A stretch of DNA of 26,078 nucleotides from Planctomycetota bacterium (lineage in GTDB: Bacteria; Planctomycetota; Planctomycetia; Gemmatales; Gemmataceae), in NCBI GenBank assembly GCA_018970845.1, contig JAGWVO010000004.1:1-26078 (forward strand), in the 5' to 3' direction. The position numbers were made by a program, and so were the translations under genes. Under the pieces are notes generated by a model, which was not told where the DNA came from, searched no databases, and saw only the letters and a program-made list of their open reading frames with translations. Below, one piece after another: positions 7,492 to 15,968 of the stretch (position 1 is its first letter; every line of letters begins with the position of its first letter).

Positions 7492-8184
7492 ATGACGAAT
7501 GCGCCGGAAAACCGATCCAGGCAGCCAGCAACCCGGCGCACCGCGCTTGCCGTCGGGGGCCTGATGGCGTCATCGGCCTTGGCCACGGGAATATTCGCCT
7601 GGTTGACGGTTCGGGGCCGGCGGAGCCACGACCTGAAACCTGGCCCGACGGACCCGATGCTGGGGCATGTCGGTTCCCAAACCGTCTACGCATGCTGCCT
7701 TGCCGGCGCGAGGGCGCAAGTCCCCGGAACTCCCTGGGCCGTGGACAATGCCGACCCCGGCGATGGTCCCTGGTGTCTCTTGGTGGAATCGGGGGGCGAA
7801 ACAAACTTGGCGCGTGGTCCATCTTCCCGGCCGCCGGAGGATTCCCCACCCCTGGCGCGCCTGGCCGCAAGCAGGCTGCCGCCCCATGTTTTGTTCTGGA
7901 TGGTTTCAGCTGGAAATCTTCCCGAAACGCCGAAGCGATGGGCCGCGATTGGCTTTCCCGGATCTGAAAAACCGGAATGGACGGCTCCATTCGCCAAGTT
8001 TCCGTGGCTTGCCTGGATCGAGGGACAACCCGGCGACTGGTCGGGCCGAATGGTGGTGAGGGCGTCGGGAGAACCAGCAGCCAGAAACCTGGACGCGATC
8101 GCCAGCGGTGGCGGGCACGCGGGCATGCGGCGTCAGCGGGACGGAAGCGACCTTCTTCTGGGCTGGGTAGTCAAACCCGTTTGA
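7492..8184 (+). CDS. Membrane-anchored or exported protein of unknown function
   Basis: A 230-residue protein that I do not recognise. Residues 14-40 have a twin-arginine-like pattern (TRRTALAVGGL) followed by a hydrophobic stretch (ASSALATGIFAWLTV), suggesting Tat export or an N-terminal anchor. The remainder is rich in Pro, Gly and Trp, has two close cysteines (YACCLAG at about 66-72), and shows no domain I can name. The start is weak: no clear Shine-Dalgarno lies before the ATG at 7492. An open frame on the opposite strand covers much of the same DNA but has no recognisable content. It is chosen because it fits the gap between a divergent and a co-directional gene, and because of its plausible export signal. 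Confidence 0.6.
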   Translation: MTNAPENRSRQPATRRTALAVGGLMASSALATGIFAWLTVRGRRSHDLKPGPTDPMLGHVGSQTVYACCLAGARAQVPGTPWAVDNADPGDGPWCLLVESGGETNLARGPSSRPPEDSPPLARLAASRLPPHVLFWMVSAGNLPETPKRWAAIGFPGSEKPEWTAPFAKFPWLAWIEGQPGDWSGRMVVRASGEPAARNLDAIASGGGHAGMRRQRDGSDLLLGWVVKPV

Positions 8185-8214
8185 TCGGCCCGCAATTCAT
8201 CGACGACAGGGCGT

Positions 8215-8220
8215 TATAAT
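8215..8220 (+). promoter_or_regulatory. Candidate -10 element
   Basis: A perfect TATAAT preceded by GGCGT, 29 bp before the ATG at 8250 and in the 65-bp spacer after the preceding gene. No convincing -35 is seen at the usual distance. The context resembles the element at 5716. Confidence 0.4.
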
Positions 8221-8249
8221 GACAAATCACCATCGCGCGGGAGATGGCC

Positions 8250-9986
8250 ATGTCGATTCCACAACTGCCTTGTCCGGAGTGCGACTCACCCGTTTTCTTC
8301 CCGGCCGGCGGCCGCCCGGGCGACAAGGCCCGCTGCCCGCTGTGCGACCATCATTTCATTCTCCAGTCCGTGCCGGTGATCAGCGCCCAGGGAAACGCCC
8401 CTAGGTCGAGGTTGCCGATCATCGGCCTCGGAATTCTCGCGTTGGCGCTTTTGGCCGCCTTGGCCGGCATTGTGGCGCGCCGGCAGATGACCATTTCCCA
8501 AACGATGGCGCCGCCGGGAGAGACTGATGCCGTTGCCGCGATTGCTCCGGAACCGGCCCCCGACAATTCCCGTGAATTGGAGCGAAGCCTGCGGGAAGGC
8601 CGCGAGGCCTTGGCATCGGGCAATGCTGAGGTCGCCATGGCCAGGTTCCTTGAGCATGCCCGGCTGAGGCAGGTTCCCGATGAAGTGACCAGCGGTCTGT
8701 TGGCCGTGTCGTCAACCAAGGAAAAGGCCAAAGCCGCCTTGGAAATCGCGGCGGCCCGGGAGCAGGCCGTAAGGCAAGCCGCGATGGACCGAAAGGCGGC
8801 CTTCGGCCAGGCGCTGGAAATGGCGCGAAAGGGGCTCGCCGCGGACGACCTGGTGGCGGCGCGGGGCGCCGTGGAGCGGGCCACCTTGCTGGATCCGGAA
8901 AACCCGGACCTCGCGAAGGAACATGAGGCGCTGCTGCGCAAGGAAAGGTCGGGACAAAGCCGGGAGTCGGCGGCGGTCCGCCTGCGAACCGGCGAGGCGC
9001 ACCTCGCGGGCGAGCGGTGGGGCGAGGCTCTGCGGGATTTCGAGGCGGTCCTGGCCATCATCCCCGACAACGCCGGGGCGCGCGCCGGCCAGCAGAAGGC
9101 GATCGCCGGGCTCAAGTCGCTCGAGGCGCTTGAGGAGAAAAGGCTGCAGTACATGGTCCACCTCGACGATGGTCGCAAGGCGTTGCGCGACCGCCGCTTT
9201 GAGGACGCCGACGCGGCGTTCCAGCGGGCCGCTCGCCTCTTCCCCGACGAGCGTGAACCGCGCCGACTCCAGGACCAGGTCCGCAACGACCGCCGCGATC
9301 TCGACAACACCGTCACCCAGATCATCCGCAACGCCCAGGCGATGCTCGGCCAGAACAAGCCCTCCGAGGCGTTCTACCGGCTCATCGACGCCGACTTCCT
9401 CAGCCCCCGCAACCCGCAGGTCCGCCGCCTCATGGCCGACGCCCAGCAGCGCATGGCGGTCACCCAGAACATGAACAATCCGTTCATATCCGATCCGAAA
9501 TACCAGAACTGGATGGCCCAGGGCCGGATGGCCCTTGCCTCAGGCAACCCCTTCATGGCCATGGAGGCGTTCCAGAACGCCCTCGCCCAGTCGAACAATT
9601 CAGACCCGTTCGCCAGGCAGGCGTTTTTCGAATCGAGGAAGCAGGCCGACAGCCTGGGCCAGAAGGCGCAGGAATTCCAGAAGGTGTTCGCCGATGCCAA
9701 GATCCTTCATGGCGCCAAGCGCTACGGCCAGGCCTTGCCCCTGCTCGAGAACGCCCTGTCGCTTTTCCCGGGTGACTCCCGCGTGATGGAAATGCTCGAG
9801 GAGTGCCGATACCAGGACCTGCTTGAAAAGGCCCGCCTCGCCCTCTCCCGCGACGCCGCTGAAACCGAGCGCCTCGCGGACCTGGCCTTGAGGATGCGCC
9901 CTTCGGAAGTCACGCCCCGGAACCTGATCAAGCAGGCGCGCGCCATCCGCTTCGCCAAGGTTCCCGAACCGCGCTTTCCGGGTTGA
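8250..9986 (+). CDS. Zinc-ribbon, single-TM, TPR-like repeat protein
   Basis: A 578-residue protein with four visible parts. Residues 8-32 form a zinc ribbon (CPEC at 8-11, CPLC at 29-32). One membrane helix lies at about 56-77. A low-complexity linker follows. From about residue 100 there are helical repeats resembling TPRs, for example AGERWGEALRDFEAVLAIIPDNAGA and DRRFEDADAAFQRAARLFPDE, probably exposed on the far side of the membrane. The central part (about 145-230) is Ala/Lys/Glu-rich and may be coiled coil. The start at 8250 is preferred over the ATG at 8244 because GGGAG at 8239-8243 is correctly spaced only for the former. It probably acts as a scaffold; the partner is unknown. Confidence 0.8.
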   Translation: MSIPQLPCPECDSPVFFPAGGRPGDKARCPLCDHHFILQSVPVISAQGNAPRSRLPIIGLGILALALLAALAGIVARRQMTISQTMAPPGETDAVAAIAPEPAPDNSRELERSLREGREALASGNAEVAMARFLEHARLRQVPDEVTSGLLAVSSTKEKAKAALEIAAAREQAVRQAAMDRKAAFGQALEMARKGLAADDLVAARGAVERATLLDPENPDLAKEHEALLRKERSGQSRESAAVRLRTGEAHLAGERWGEALRDFEAVLAIIPDNAGARAGQQKAIAGLKSLEALEEKRLQYMVHLDDGRKALRDRRFEDADAAFQRAARLFPDEREPRRLQDQVRNDRRDLDNTVTQIIRNAQAMLGQNKPSEAFYRLIDADFLSPRNPQVRRLMADAQQRMAVTQNMNNPFISDPKYQNWMAQGRMALASGNPFMAMEAFQNALAQSNNSDPFARQAFFESRKQADSLGQKAQEFQKVFADAKILHGAKRYGQALPLLENALSLFPGDSRVMEMLEECRYQDLLEKARLALSRDAAETERLADLALRMRPSEVTPRNLIKQARAIRFAKVPEPRFPG

Positions 9987-10070
9987 CACGCCGGTTTGCC
10001 TAGCCATCCGCGCCGGGTTATCGTGGGAAACTGGTTTTGATCATCGCCCAAATCCCACCCGGAGTTCTCC

Positions 10071-11006
10071 ATGTTGTTCCGTTCGATGGCCGCCGTGGCG
10101 GCATGCCTGTTCGCCGGCGCCGTCCTCGCCCAGGATGCCCGCAAACCCAAGCTGCTTGTCATCACGGAGTCCAAGGGATTCGTCCACTCCGTGGTGAAGA
10201 GGCCCGCGCCCGACACTTATTGCACGGTGGAAAAGGCGCTGACCAAGCTCGGCAATGAAACCGGCGATTTCGAGGCCGTCTGTTCGCAGGACAGCCGCAA
10301 GGAAATCACCGCGGAAAACCTGGCGAAATACGACGCCGTCTTCTTCTACACCACCGGCAACCTGCCCCTCTCGGAAACCCAGAAGGCCGACTTGCTTTCC
10401 TATGTGCGATCCGGCAAGGGATTCTCAGGCAGCCATTGCGCCACCGACACCTTCTACCAGTGGCCCGACTATGGCAACCTGATCGGCGCCTACTTCGACG
10501 GCCACCCGTGGCACACCAAGGTCAAGGTGCTGGTTGAAGACCCGGCGAACCCCGCCACGAAGGAACTCGGCGCCTCGTTCGAGATCACCGATGAGCTTTA
10601 CCAGTTCCGCACGCCTTACGACCGATCCAAGCTCAGGGTTCTCATGCGGATCGACCCATCCTGGGCCAAGGAGCGCCGGCTTGATGAACTTGCCCAGATT
10701 GAGAAGGCCAAGAATGACCTGCCTGCAAGGATCAAGCAACTGACCGACGCGGGAAAAAAGGATGAGGCCGAGAAGCTCAAGAAGCAGGTCGAGGGCCGCA
10801 AGCCTGGCGTGCACCGGCAGGATGACGACCATGCCCTGGCATGGGTTCGCGACTATGGCAAGGGAAGGGTTTTCTACACCGCCCTTGGCCACCGCGAGGA
10901 AGTTTGGGCCAACCCGCTGTTCCTGAAGCACATCCGCGGCGGACTTCGGTACGCCCTCGGCCTTGACAAGGCCGACGCCTCGCCGCGGCCCGCCCCCGTG
11001 AACTGA
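10071..11006 (+). CDS. Secreted ThuA-like domain protein
   Basis: A 311-residue protein with a Sec signal peptide (residues 1-20, likely cleavage after VLA) and a single ThuA-like, class-I glutamine-amidotransferase-fold domain. Landmarks are KLLVITESKGFVHS at about 27-40, the segment GSHCATDTFYQWPDYGNLIG at about 120-139 with FDGHPWH after it, and DHALAWVRDYGKGRVFYTALGH near the C-terminus. A charged helical insertion at about 200-245 is rich in Lys and Glu. ThuA-family proteins are linked to sugar metabolism, and planctomycetes carry many secreted copies, but no activity is established for this type. GGAG at 10061-10064 supports the ATG. It is followed after 10 bp by a methyltransferase-like gene. 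Confidence 0.87.
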   Translation: MLFRSMAAVAACLFAGAVLAQDARKPKLLVITESKGFVHSVVKRPAPDTYCTVEKALTKLGNETGDFEAVCSQDSRKEITAENLAKYDAVFFYTTGNLPLSETQKADLLSYVRSGKGFSGSHCATDTFYQWPDYGNLIGAYFDGHPWHTKVKVLVEDPANPATKELGASFEITDELYQFRTPYDRSKLRVLMRIDPSWAKERRLDELAQIEKAKNDLPARIKQLTDAGKKDEAEKLKKQVEGRKPGVHRQDDDHALAWVRDYGKGRVFYTALGHREEVWANPLFLKHIRGGLRYALGLDKADASPRPAPVN

Positions 11007-11016
11007 CAACGCCACG

Positions 11017-11799
11017 ATGGGCCGACAAGCCCTTCCAATCCAGCGCGGGCCCGTGGTCCTTGACGGGGCCATGGGCTCGATGCTTTTGGCGGCCGGAGTT
11101 TTCCAGGCTGATCGCTTGCATCGGGCCTGCCTCGAAAACCCCGTCGCGGTGGACGAAGTCCACCGCGGGCATGCCGAGTCGGGGGCCAGCGTGGCCACCA
11201 CGAACACCTTCCTCGTGGCAGGCGAGCGTGAACCCCTGGCGTCGGAGATCATGGCCCGGGCGATCTCGCTGGCCCGCGGGCATGGCGGAGTCTGGGCCAG
11301 CGTCGGCCCCGCCTCGCCGGCGCCAAAATCACCTCCTGCCTGGTGGGCAAGGCTCGGGGAAGCCGATGCCATCCTTTTCGAGACCTGGTCGGGATCCGAT
11401 TTGCTGCCCTGGCTTTCCTTTCCCAGGCCAAGGCCGATCATCCTGAATTTCTGCCTGGGGAAATGCGGCACCCGCACGCTCGGTGGATGGACGATTTCCG
11501 AAGTGGCCGGCCTTGCCCATGAGCATGCCGCCGCGGCGGTGGGATTCAACTGCGGATGGGAAGGCCATGCGGAGGATCATCCGCGGGCCGTCGGCTTGCT
11601 CAGGCGCGCCACAACCCTGCCCATTGTCGCCCGTCCCGCCTCCTGCGGGCTTGACCCGGATGAGTGGGCCAAGATGGCGCTCCGCTGCGTCGAGGCGGGG
11701 GCCACCCACATCGGTGGTTGCTGCGGCGCGACACCCGGGCACATCAAGTCGCTTTTTGACCTGATTGGGCCGCGGCGCGCGACTCACGGACTGTCGTAA
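11017..11799 (+). CDS. Homocysteine S-methyltransferase-family protein
   Basis: A 260-residue cytosolic protein of the zinc-dependent homocysteine S-methyltransferase family. VVLDGAMGSML at residues 13-23 is the family's opening strand and TTNTF at 61-65 a conserved loop. GFNCG with Cys179 and GGCCG with Cys235-Cys236 supply the three zinc cysteines that bind and activate the thiol. It is somewhat shorter than the usual 300 residues, with compact loops around residues 90-125. It starts 10 bp after the ThuA gene, suggesting one transcript, and its last 16 bases overlap the end of the opposing esterase/DUF1080 gene. The methyl donor and acceptor cannot be determined; no cobalamin or folate domain is attached. 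Confidence 0.85.
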   Translation: MGRQALPIQRGPVVLDGAMGSMLLAAGVFQADRLHRACLENPVAVDEVHRGHAESGASVATTNTFLVAGEREPLASEIMARAISLARGHGGVWASVGPASPAPKSPPAWWARLGEADAILFETWSGSDLLPWLSFPRPRPIILNFCLGKCGTRTLGGWTISEVAGLAHEHAAAAVGFNCGWEGHAEDHPRAVGLLRRATTLPIVARPASCGLDPDEWAKMALRCVEAGATHIGGCCGATPGHIKSLFDLIGPRRATHGLS

Positions 11800-13589
11800 T
11801 CGCGGGCTGGACGAACCCAGATATTGCGAAAACCCACTGGGTTTCCATGGTCCTGCAGCGAAATCGGGCTGGCCACCGCCGACCCGGGCACCTCCACATC
11901 GTGGTGCACCAGCAATCCGTTGTGAAACACGGTGTAGCGCGCCTTCTTGACAACCTTGCCCCTGCCGTCGAGGACGGGGGAAATGAAGACGATATCCAAG
12001 GTGTTCCATTCGCCGGGCTTGCGGTTGGCGTTCACAAGCGGAGGGTAATGCCCGTAAATGGCGGCAGCCTGGCCGTCCGGATAGGTGTCGTTCTCGAATG
12101 AGTCAAGCACCTGGATCTCCGGATGGCCGACAAGGAAGAATCCAGAATTGCCGCGCCCCTGCCCCCGGCCGGTCACCACGGCGGGCGGGCGGTATTCAAT
12201 GTGGATCTGGCAATTCGCGAAAGCTTCCCGTGTGACAATCGGGCCGGTGCGCGGCACCACCTCGAAGATTCCATCGGCAACCTTCCATGGCGCGGCGTCC
12301 TTGCCGTCGCGCAATTTGTCGGTTTTCCATGCGGCAAGGTCCTTGCCATCAAAGAGGATGATGGCGTCGGAAGGTGCCTTGCCAGGTTCGGGAGGCATCA
12401 CGACCGGCGGACGCGGCCTGTCCATGGCGTGCTGCCGGAACCGGCCGCCCGGCGCCATGCTGACGGCGCCAGGCCCCCTGCGGCCCGGCCAGGTCTCACC
12501 TGTTTGGCGCGTCAACCACGGACCCACCGCCTCCGACCATAACCTGGCATGCTCCCTTTGGCCCTTGGCGCTGAAATGAACCCCTTTGCCGGCATTGTCA
12601 CGGTGGTCGCCATCCAAGGCATCGGTGTCCGGACCGGCAAGGGCCAAGGTTTTGCCCAGGGATTCCTGCGCCAACCGGATATCGTCGGACTTTTTGTCAT
12701 CCGGTGTGTGATAGGTGGCCTTGGCGACAAACCAGGGGGTCTCCCGCCCGCCATCACGCCACGAGGCGCGAATGATTTCCTCCATCAGTTTCCGGTAATC
12801 GCCGCCCGGCAGGGTTCGGTTCGAATCCTTCTGGTTGGCGTCGGATTCACCCTGATGCCACAGGATGGCGCGCACCCCGGCCGGTCCCGCGAGCCTCAGG
12901 CGGTCGGCCAGTGCCTGGTACAGCCGTCCGGTTGATTCGAATTGCCCCGGCCCCACTGAACGGATATTTCCGGTCAAGGTTGGAGGCCTTTCAAACGCCA
13001 CTCCCGCGGGAACCCATTCGCGGACGCTGGTGGCGCCTACAGCCACGGGGAAAAAACCGACCGGAACACCAAGCCTCTCCACGAGGATGTCGCCAAGGGG
13101 AGGAATGAAACTGCCGCCGCCTCCCGTCGCTCCAAGTTGGGGATCCTCCGCGACGCGCCAGGCCTGCCCATCGCAAGCCACAACCTTGTCGGTCGCGGGC
13201 TTCAACCGCGCCTCCGCGTGGTTGGCGGCGTTCGACTGCCCCGCGACCACGAACAGTTCGCCAACACCGACCTGTTTCACCGCGCCTTCGGCAACGAGGG
13301 CGGCCCCTTTCCTGAGCCTGATTTCCAGGCCGTACCATCCCCCCGCCGGGGCATCGATGGTCGCGGCGAACCCCGGAACCCGGTCGTCGAACGGCACGGG
13401 CCTCCATTCGCCCTTGGCCTTGCCCCCCGTCAGCCGAACCTCAAGGATCTCGCCCCTTCCCTCGAGTCGCCCCCGAACCGCGATTCGGCCGCGGTCACGG
13501 CCATCCCTCTGGAAAACCTGCATTTCCATGGGGCTTTCCAAAATGACGCGCCCCTGGTTCATCGACAGCAGAAGACAAAGGACAAACAT
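11784..13589 (-). CDS. Sialate O-acetylesterase-like / DUF1080 fusion protein
   Basis: A 601-residue protein, probably exported, with a short hydrophobic N-terminus (FVLCLLLS) resembling a minimal signal peptide. Residues about 20-110 form a beta-rich N-terminal domain. Residues 111-360 are a SASA/SGNH esterase domain: GQSN with nucleophile Ser119, HQGESD at 245-250, and the catalytic-His segment GVHFSAKG at 336-343. A Pro-rich linker follows. Residues 406-595 are a DUF1080 (3-keto-disaccharide hydrolase-like, lectin-fold) domain beginning ILFDGKDLAAW and ending FRNIWVRP. Together these suggest deacetylation and binding or cleavage of complex glycans. GGAG is spaced 6 nt from the ATG. It is tail-to-tail with the methyltransferase-like gene. 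Confidence 0.9.
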   Translation of the reverse strand: MFVLCLLLSMNQGRVILESPMEMQVFQRDGRDRGRIAVRGRLEGRGEILEVRLTGGKAKGEWRPVPFDDRVPGFAATIDAPAGGWYGLEIRLRKGAALVAEGAVKQVGVGELFVVAGQSNAANHAEARLKPATDKVVACDGQAWRVAEDPQLGATGGGGSFIPPLGDILVERLGVPVGFFPVAVGATSVREWVPAGVAFERPPTLTGNIRSVGPGQFESTGRLYQALADRLRLAGPAGVRAILWHQGESDANQKDSNRTLPGGDYRKLMEEIIRASWRDGGRETPWFVAKATYHTPDDKKSDDIRLAQESLGKTLALAGPDTDALDGDHRDNAGKGVHFSAKGQREHARLWSEAVGPWLTRQTGETWPGRRGPGAVSMAPGGRFRQHAMDRPRPPVVMPPEPGKAPSDAIILFDGKDLAAWKTDKLRDGKDAAPWKVADGIFEVVPRTGPIVTREAFANCQIHIEYRPPAVVTGRGQGRGNSGFFLVGHPEIQVLDSFENDTYPDGQAAAIYGHYPPLVNANRKPGEWNTLDIVFISPVLDGRGKVVKKARYTVFHNGLLVHHDVEVPGSAVASPISLQDHGNPVGFRNIWVRPARDYDSP

Positions 13590-13669
13590 GGTGGCTCCGG
13601 AAAATCACGGGTTTGCAGGCTCATGAGGATAAGGCATCCGGGGATCGCCGGGAAGCGCCCGCGGAAGGC

Positions 13670-14182
13670 TCAGGCCTGATTCGGAAAGTTGATGGGCGCA
13701 GTCATGGCTTCAGGGTCGTTTCTCCCGAGGCTTCGCAGGAATTCACCCGCCTGCTTGTAATGGGCCAACAAACCCGCCGTGGACCTGCCGGTGATCCAGT
13801 GGGCCACATAAAGGGCTTCCACGCTGGCCAGGCCGCCTTCCGGATCGGTTCCCAAACGAGACGAGCGTGGATACGCCGTCGCCACGCCTGGCAGTGATCG
13901 CCTTTCCACCCGGCCATAGTGCGTGGCCATGGAAGCGGCATGCCTCCACGAGCCATCCAGAATGATCAGGGGCCTGCATGAATCGGCATCCGACAAAGGA
14001 ATCCCTTCGGGGTGCAGGAGGATGGCCTTGGCGGGGCAAGGCAACTCCCGGCACGGATAATTCACGATTCTCAAGCCGGGGTGGTTCCGCAGCGGCCAAA
14101 TCGTGCAGCGGTCCTTGCGCTCCTTGCGGCTTCGAAGGATGAGCGTGGGTTCGCCACAGGGAATTTCGGGGGTTCTCGTCAT
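13670..14182 (-). CDS. DTW/Tsr3-like domain protein (putative RNA aminocarboxypropyl transferase)
   Basis: A 170-residue protein whose central block resembles the DTW/Tsr3 fold of SPOUT relatives. ILDGSWRHAASM at about 74-85 corresponds to the D-x-[TS]-W motif, RRSLPGVATAYPR follows, and GLASVEALYVA at about 117-127 corresponds to the L-x-[ST]-x-EA motif. Family members transfer the 3-amino-3-carboxypropyl group of S-adenosylmethionine to tRNA or rRNA uridines. The N-terminus has several cysteines (residues 9, 26, 44, 49) that might bind a metal, as in DTW tRNA enzymes. It lies 19 bp after the HAD phosphatase gene. The match is by eye and moderately confident. Confidence 0.6.
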   Translation of the reverse strand: MTRTPEIPCGEPTLILRSRKERKDRCTIWPLRNHPGLRIVNYPCRELPCPAKAILLHPEGIPLSDADSCRPLIILDGSWRHAASMATHYGRVERRSLPGVATAYPRSSRLGTDPEGGLASVEALYVAHWITGRSTAGLLAHYKQAGEFLRSLGRNDPEAMTAPINFPNQA

Positions 14183-14201
14183 GGGCGGTTCAGCTTCAAT
14201 C

Positions 14202-14828
14202 CTAAGGTTCGATCCTCACGCCCAGCGATGACAATTCGGCCGGAAGGTCGGTTGATGCCCCGAAGATGATGCCGTCCCAACCCGCCGAGCGGGCCCCGGC
14301 GACATTCGCGGTCATGTCGTCAATCAGCACATGGGCGCCGCAAGGCAGGCCCGTCAAACGCTCCACATGGGCGAATATCCCGGGTTCAGGTTTCCTGTGC
14401 CCGGTTTCATGGGACATCACAAGATGGTCAAACACCGCCAACTCGGCGCGCATTTCCCTCAGGAACCATCGGCTGTGAAGCGGCGTGGTGTTGCTGAGCA
14501 GGACCAAGGGCATCCGTCCGGACAAAGATCCAGCCAATCCAATCACGGGAATAATGGGAGAGAATATGTCAGCAAAAGCCCTGTCAAAGGCGCCATCGTC
14601 GCAGGATAGGCGAAACTCGGCCCGCACCTTGTCCCTGAACCGTTCCGGACCAATGGCGCCCCGTTCGAAAGCGTCGTCAAGTTCGCTGCCGAAGCAGAAG
14701 GCTTGAATCAACGCGGGATCGGTGCCCCGGGAATACGAGGCCAGCGCCTCCGCCGCCCTGCGGTGGGAAAACCTGGCGATGACATTCCCGAAATCGAAGA
14801 CAACGGCGCGGGCCAACTTCAAGGACAT
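14202..14828 (-). CDS. HAD-superfamily phosphatase (YihX-like)
   Basis: A 208-residue cytosolic hydrolase with all HAD motifs in order: VVFDFGNVIA with nucleophile Asp12, VLLSNTTPLHSRW (motif II Ser), HRKPEPGIF (motif III Lys) and VLIDDMTANVAGA (motif IV Asp pair). The cap is the small helical type between motifs I and II. The residue two after the nucleophile is Gly, as in the DLGNV motif of YihX-like glucose-1-phosphate phosphatases, rather than the usual Asp. The substrate is not predictable. The gene starts 22 bp after the surface-protein gene and is followed by the DTW-like gene, so the three may be co-transcribed. Confidence 0.88.
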   Translation of the reverse strand: MSLKLARAVVFDFGNVIARFSHRRAAEALASYSRGTDPALIQAFCFGSELDDAFERGAIGPERFRDKVRAEFRLSCDDGAFDRAFADIFSPIIPVIGLAGSLSGRMPLVLLSNTTPLHSRWFLREMRAELAVFDHLVMSHETGHRKPEPGIFAHVERLTGLPCGAHVLIDDMTANVAGARSAGWDGIIFGASTDLPAELSSLGVRIEP

Positions 14829-14850
14829 CCCTCCCCGCGCGATGATCGGA

Positions 14851-15891
14851 TCAACTTGGAACGAATCCAGTCACGGAGAGCGAACCGCTGCTCGTCAAAG
14901 CATTGCCGGAGCGATCACCGACAAGGGTCGTACCAACGGTACCGGTTGTATTCAGCGTGATCGTGATGGCCCCCGTGGTGGGTACCCTGAACCTGAAACT
15001 CCAACCGGCGCGCGAACCGGCAACCCGCGGCACAATGGTTGTGCCACCTTGGGTGATTGAAATCATGTCGGGCTTGAAGTTCGTGATCGTCTCGCTGAAC
15101 GCCACATCCACGGTGACGAACTTGCCCACCTCGCCGGTGCCGCTTGATACAGAAAGGGTGGCGGTGGGGGCGACGGTGTCCTTGGTCCAGCGAAGGGCCG
15201 GGGCCGGCTTGAAGGAGTTTCCATAGGTGTCCTCAATCGCGCCCGGCCTGAGCGTGATGGAAACCTCGGCCGCGCCACCCGTGGCCGTGATGTTGAGGTC
15301 GATGGAGATCGTGCGATTGTCACCGGCGGTTGGGGTATTCAGTGTGATGGTGCCACCCGCCACGATGAAATCAGACGCGCTTACCGTTGTTCGATTGATA
15401 TCGCTGGGAAAGGTGAATACCAGATTGCTGAGCGTGGTAAACGAAGAAGGGAGGATTCCCTTGGGATTGCTGCCGGTGGAAGTGCGGGGAACCTGGTTCT
15501 CGTTCTTGAAATAGGAAATGCTGTCCGTTGAAGATGCGGGCGCACCAGTCAACCAACCCGCCAAGACGAAAGACTCGACATTGATGGGGGCCCGGCCACC
15601 GGTTTTAGGCGCAATATCCACCTGATAGGTTGTGCTGGTAACCCGCCTGACATCAACAACTCTTCCATTGATGACTGAATAACTTTTGGCAGAGGGCGCA
15701 ACCGTGGGGGGGTCGCTATAGGTCGCGACATAGGTGAGGGTTGTATCGCGTGTTTTCGACCCGTCGCTAGCCGTGAGTCCGGTGGAAAGCTCAGGGGGAT
15801 TCAAAGCCCAGCCAATGGTCGCCGGGTTCTCGCGCGACTCAAGGGCCTCAAGGCGGGGACGAAAGGGACCGGAGAAACGGGAGGTCGCCAT
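14851..15891 (-). CDS. Surface/exported protein with Ig-like domain and planctomycete N-terminal motif
   Basis: A 346-residue Ser/Thr-rich, cysteine-free protein. The N-terminus carries RPRLEALESRENPAT (residues 11-25), a motif found at the start of many planctomycete secreted and giant surface proteins instead of a conventional signal peptide. The rest looks all-beta: about residues 150-235 and 236-346 read like bacterial Ig-like or cadherin-like repeats (DTVAPTATLSVSSGTGEVG, VTVDVAFSETITNFK). AAGGA is suitably spaced before the ATG at 15891. Codon composition is less GC-rich than the neighbours, as is common for Thr-rich surface proteins. Export and surface location are inferred from the motif; the binding target is unknown. 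Confidence 0.8.
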   Translation of the reverse strand: MATSRFSGPFRPRLEALESRENPATIGWALNPPELSTGLTASDGSKTRDTTLTYVATYSDPPTVAPSAKSYSVINGRVVDVRRVTSTTYQVDIAPKTGGRAPINVESFVLAGWLTGAPASSTDSISYFKNENQVPRTSTGSNPKGILPSSFTTLSNLVFTFPSDINRTTVSASDFIVAGGTITLNTPTAGDNRTISIDLNITATGGAAEVSITLRPGAIEDTYGNSFKPAPALRWTKDTVAPTATLSVSSGTGEVGKFVTVDVAFSETITNFKPDMISITQGGTTIVPRVAGSRAGWSFRFRVPTTGAITITLNTTGTVGTTLVGDRSGNALTSSGSLSVTGFVPS

Positions 15892-15938
15892 GGTTTGATT
15901 CCTTGGACAGGGGGTTGATGGGAACGACCCCGAATCGC

Positions 15939-15967
15939 ATCATCCCAAGAAACAACAATCATCTCAA
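15939..15967 (-). promoter_or_regulatory. Candidate sigma-70-type promoter for the surface-protein gene
   Basis: On the minus strand, TTGAGA (15967-15962) is followed after exactly 17 bp by GATGAT (15944-15939), matching 5/6 and 4/6 of consensus. It would give a leader of about 40 nt to the ATG at 15891. It lies directly downstream of the minus-strand terminator. Confidence 0.4.
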
Positions 15968-15968
15968 T

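Noticed and set aside
8351..9358. 335-codon minus-strand open frame
   Set aside because: Ser/Arg-rich antisense of the zinc-ribbon/repeat gene, with no motif.
9983..9988. TTGACA at the end of the repeat-protein gene as the -35 of the ThuA gene
   Set aside because: No acceptable -10 lies 15-19 bp downstream, and part of it is the stop codon context.
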